Positions 63,265-64,000 of a stretch of DNA of 64,000 nucleotides are shown one piece after another (within the stretch, counting starts at the first letter, position 1; every line of letters begins with the position of its first letter). Where the stretch lies: contig CAJJDP010000097.1 of assembly GCA_905182995.1 (NCBI GenBank), forward strand, positions 3,897-67,896, in the 5' to 3' direction. The DNA comes from Paramecium octaurelia. Its lineage: Eukaryota; Ciliophora; Oligohymenophorea; Peniculida; Parameciidae. The notes below the pieces were generated by a model. That model ran no database searches. It was given only the letters and a program-made list of their open reading frames with translations, and was not told the origin of the DNA. Both the position numbers and the translations under genes were made by a program.

Positions 63265-64000
63265 TCACATTAAACAGCTTAATAATTTTTCCACTGCTTA
63301 TTATTTTTGATGTTTCCACTATGTTTCTGTTTGATAATAATGGATGGCCCTGTGCTTCCCTAGTTTTTCTAAATAGAATGTCTCCAATAGAGTTTGGTAA
63401 TTGTAAATAGTCGAGGCATGATAAAAGTGAGTCTGACCATGAATTTAGACGTATAATTTTTCTCCTTTTTCATTGGTTATGATGAAATCAATTTCTGTGG
63501 CATTTACATATTGATTGGATTGCAATTTAAATGTATTTGGCATGTACATTAAAATATCATTCTTGATTTCCTACTCTAGAAATGAGGATTGATCTAAATT
63601 CTTTGTTTATTCTCTTCTCATTCTTTGAGATTACATTTTACCTTCATTATAATAATTCATGTATTCCTATTTAAGGTGTTTTTCCCAACTGGCTAAAACA
63701 ATTTACTTATAAAATACTATTTAATCAAAGGGAGATCTTTTTTATAAAACATAATCTTCAATAACTTATTAAAATTTATCTTTAAAAGCATTTGATAAAG
63801 GTATGTTAAAATGTTCATAGAGCAATACCTATCTCGAACACAATTCTAATGTCCAACTACTTGTATAACTCTAATCTAGTAATTCACGCATTTTATTTTA
63901 ATTCCTTTTGTATGCGAATTATCTCTACAAATAATCAATTTTCTAAATAGAAAAGTAATCCTGATTCAAATAATTTTGTAAATACTCCATTCCTTTAGAG
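63265..64000 (-). CDS. RAP-domain-like protein, 3' part (runs off the right edge)
   Basis: At least 245 residues of open minus-strand frame without intron, ending EKLLSCLM-TGA. The C-terminal 90 residues follow the RAP/endonuclease-like pattern: NATEIDFIITNEKGEKLYVQIHG-type strands (read as EIDFIITNEKG and YVQIHGQTHFYH), then YNYQTLLETFYLEK and RAIHYYQTETQW. The upstream part is helical and K/Q-rich. The start lies beyond base 64000. It is the second RAP-like gene in the window, after 40902-41564. The stop lies 37 bp from the channel stop. An organelle RNA role is inferred from the family. Confidence 0.68.

Overview
The window looks like a macronuclear-type chromosome piece of a ciliate, most likely Paramecium. 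It is AT-rich, and TAA and TAG run through conserved coding sequence where glutamine is expected, so TGA is the only stop. Genes are split by introns of about 20-33 nt and packed so closely that neighbouring stops and starts nearly touch. CDS spans below include introns, which I placed by hand.

Left part (1-13 kb): a decayed WD40-repeat gene, a nearly perfect 40-bp minisatellite of 57 units, a short CCCAAA telomere-like tract, then long gene-poor sequence holding only coding remnants. This resembles subtelomeric or chromosome-end sequence. Four single-N positions (1884, 6543, 23167, 60322) mark joins. At the last three, the 1520, 1237 and 1318 bases before the N are repeated exactly after it, so these look like unmerged contig overlaps and not biology.

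Middle (13-35 kb): a bacterial SecA-type translocase motor protein; a gene built of eight tandem GGG/MORN-like units with an intron at the same codon of every unit boundary; a ciliate-specific protein; ribosomal protein uL30 (RPL7); a ULK/ATG1-like kinase; a beta-carbonic anhydrase; a CAMK-like kinase; tRNA-Phe(GAA); and an unknown protein.

Right part (35-64 kb): a membrane Cache-domain protein, the ASC-1 homologue TRIP4, ribulose-phosphate 3-epimerase (its start overlaps the TRIP4 stop), a RAP-domain protein, a tail-anchored double cytochrome b5, an RTEL1/XPD-like helicase with degenerate ATPase motifs and a RING finger, a UBA-like protein, two tandem divergent kinases, a six-TM cyclic-nucleotide phosphodiesterase, cathepsin C, an acylated CDPK, a cyclic-nucleotide-gated K+ channel with a zinc knuckle, and a second RAP-like gene running off the right edge. 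PDE, CNG channel and CDPK suggest cyclic-nucleotide and Ca2+ signalling, but nothing shows that they form one system.

The most interesting observations are the exon-per-repeat gene, the apparent RTEL1-like pseudo-helicase, the nuclear SecA homologue, and a sizeable minority of tiny introns ending in AAG or GAG instead of TAG. I saw no recognisable virus-derived element or CRISPR array.
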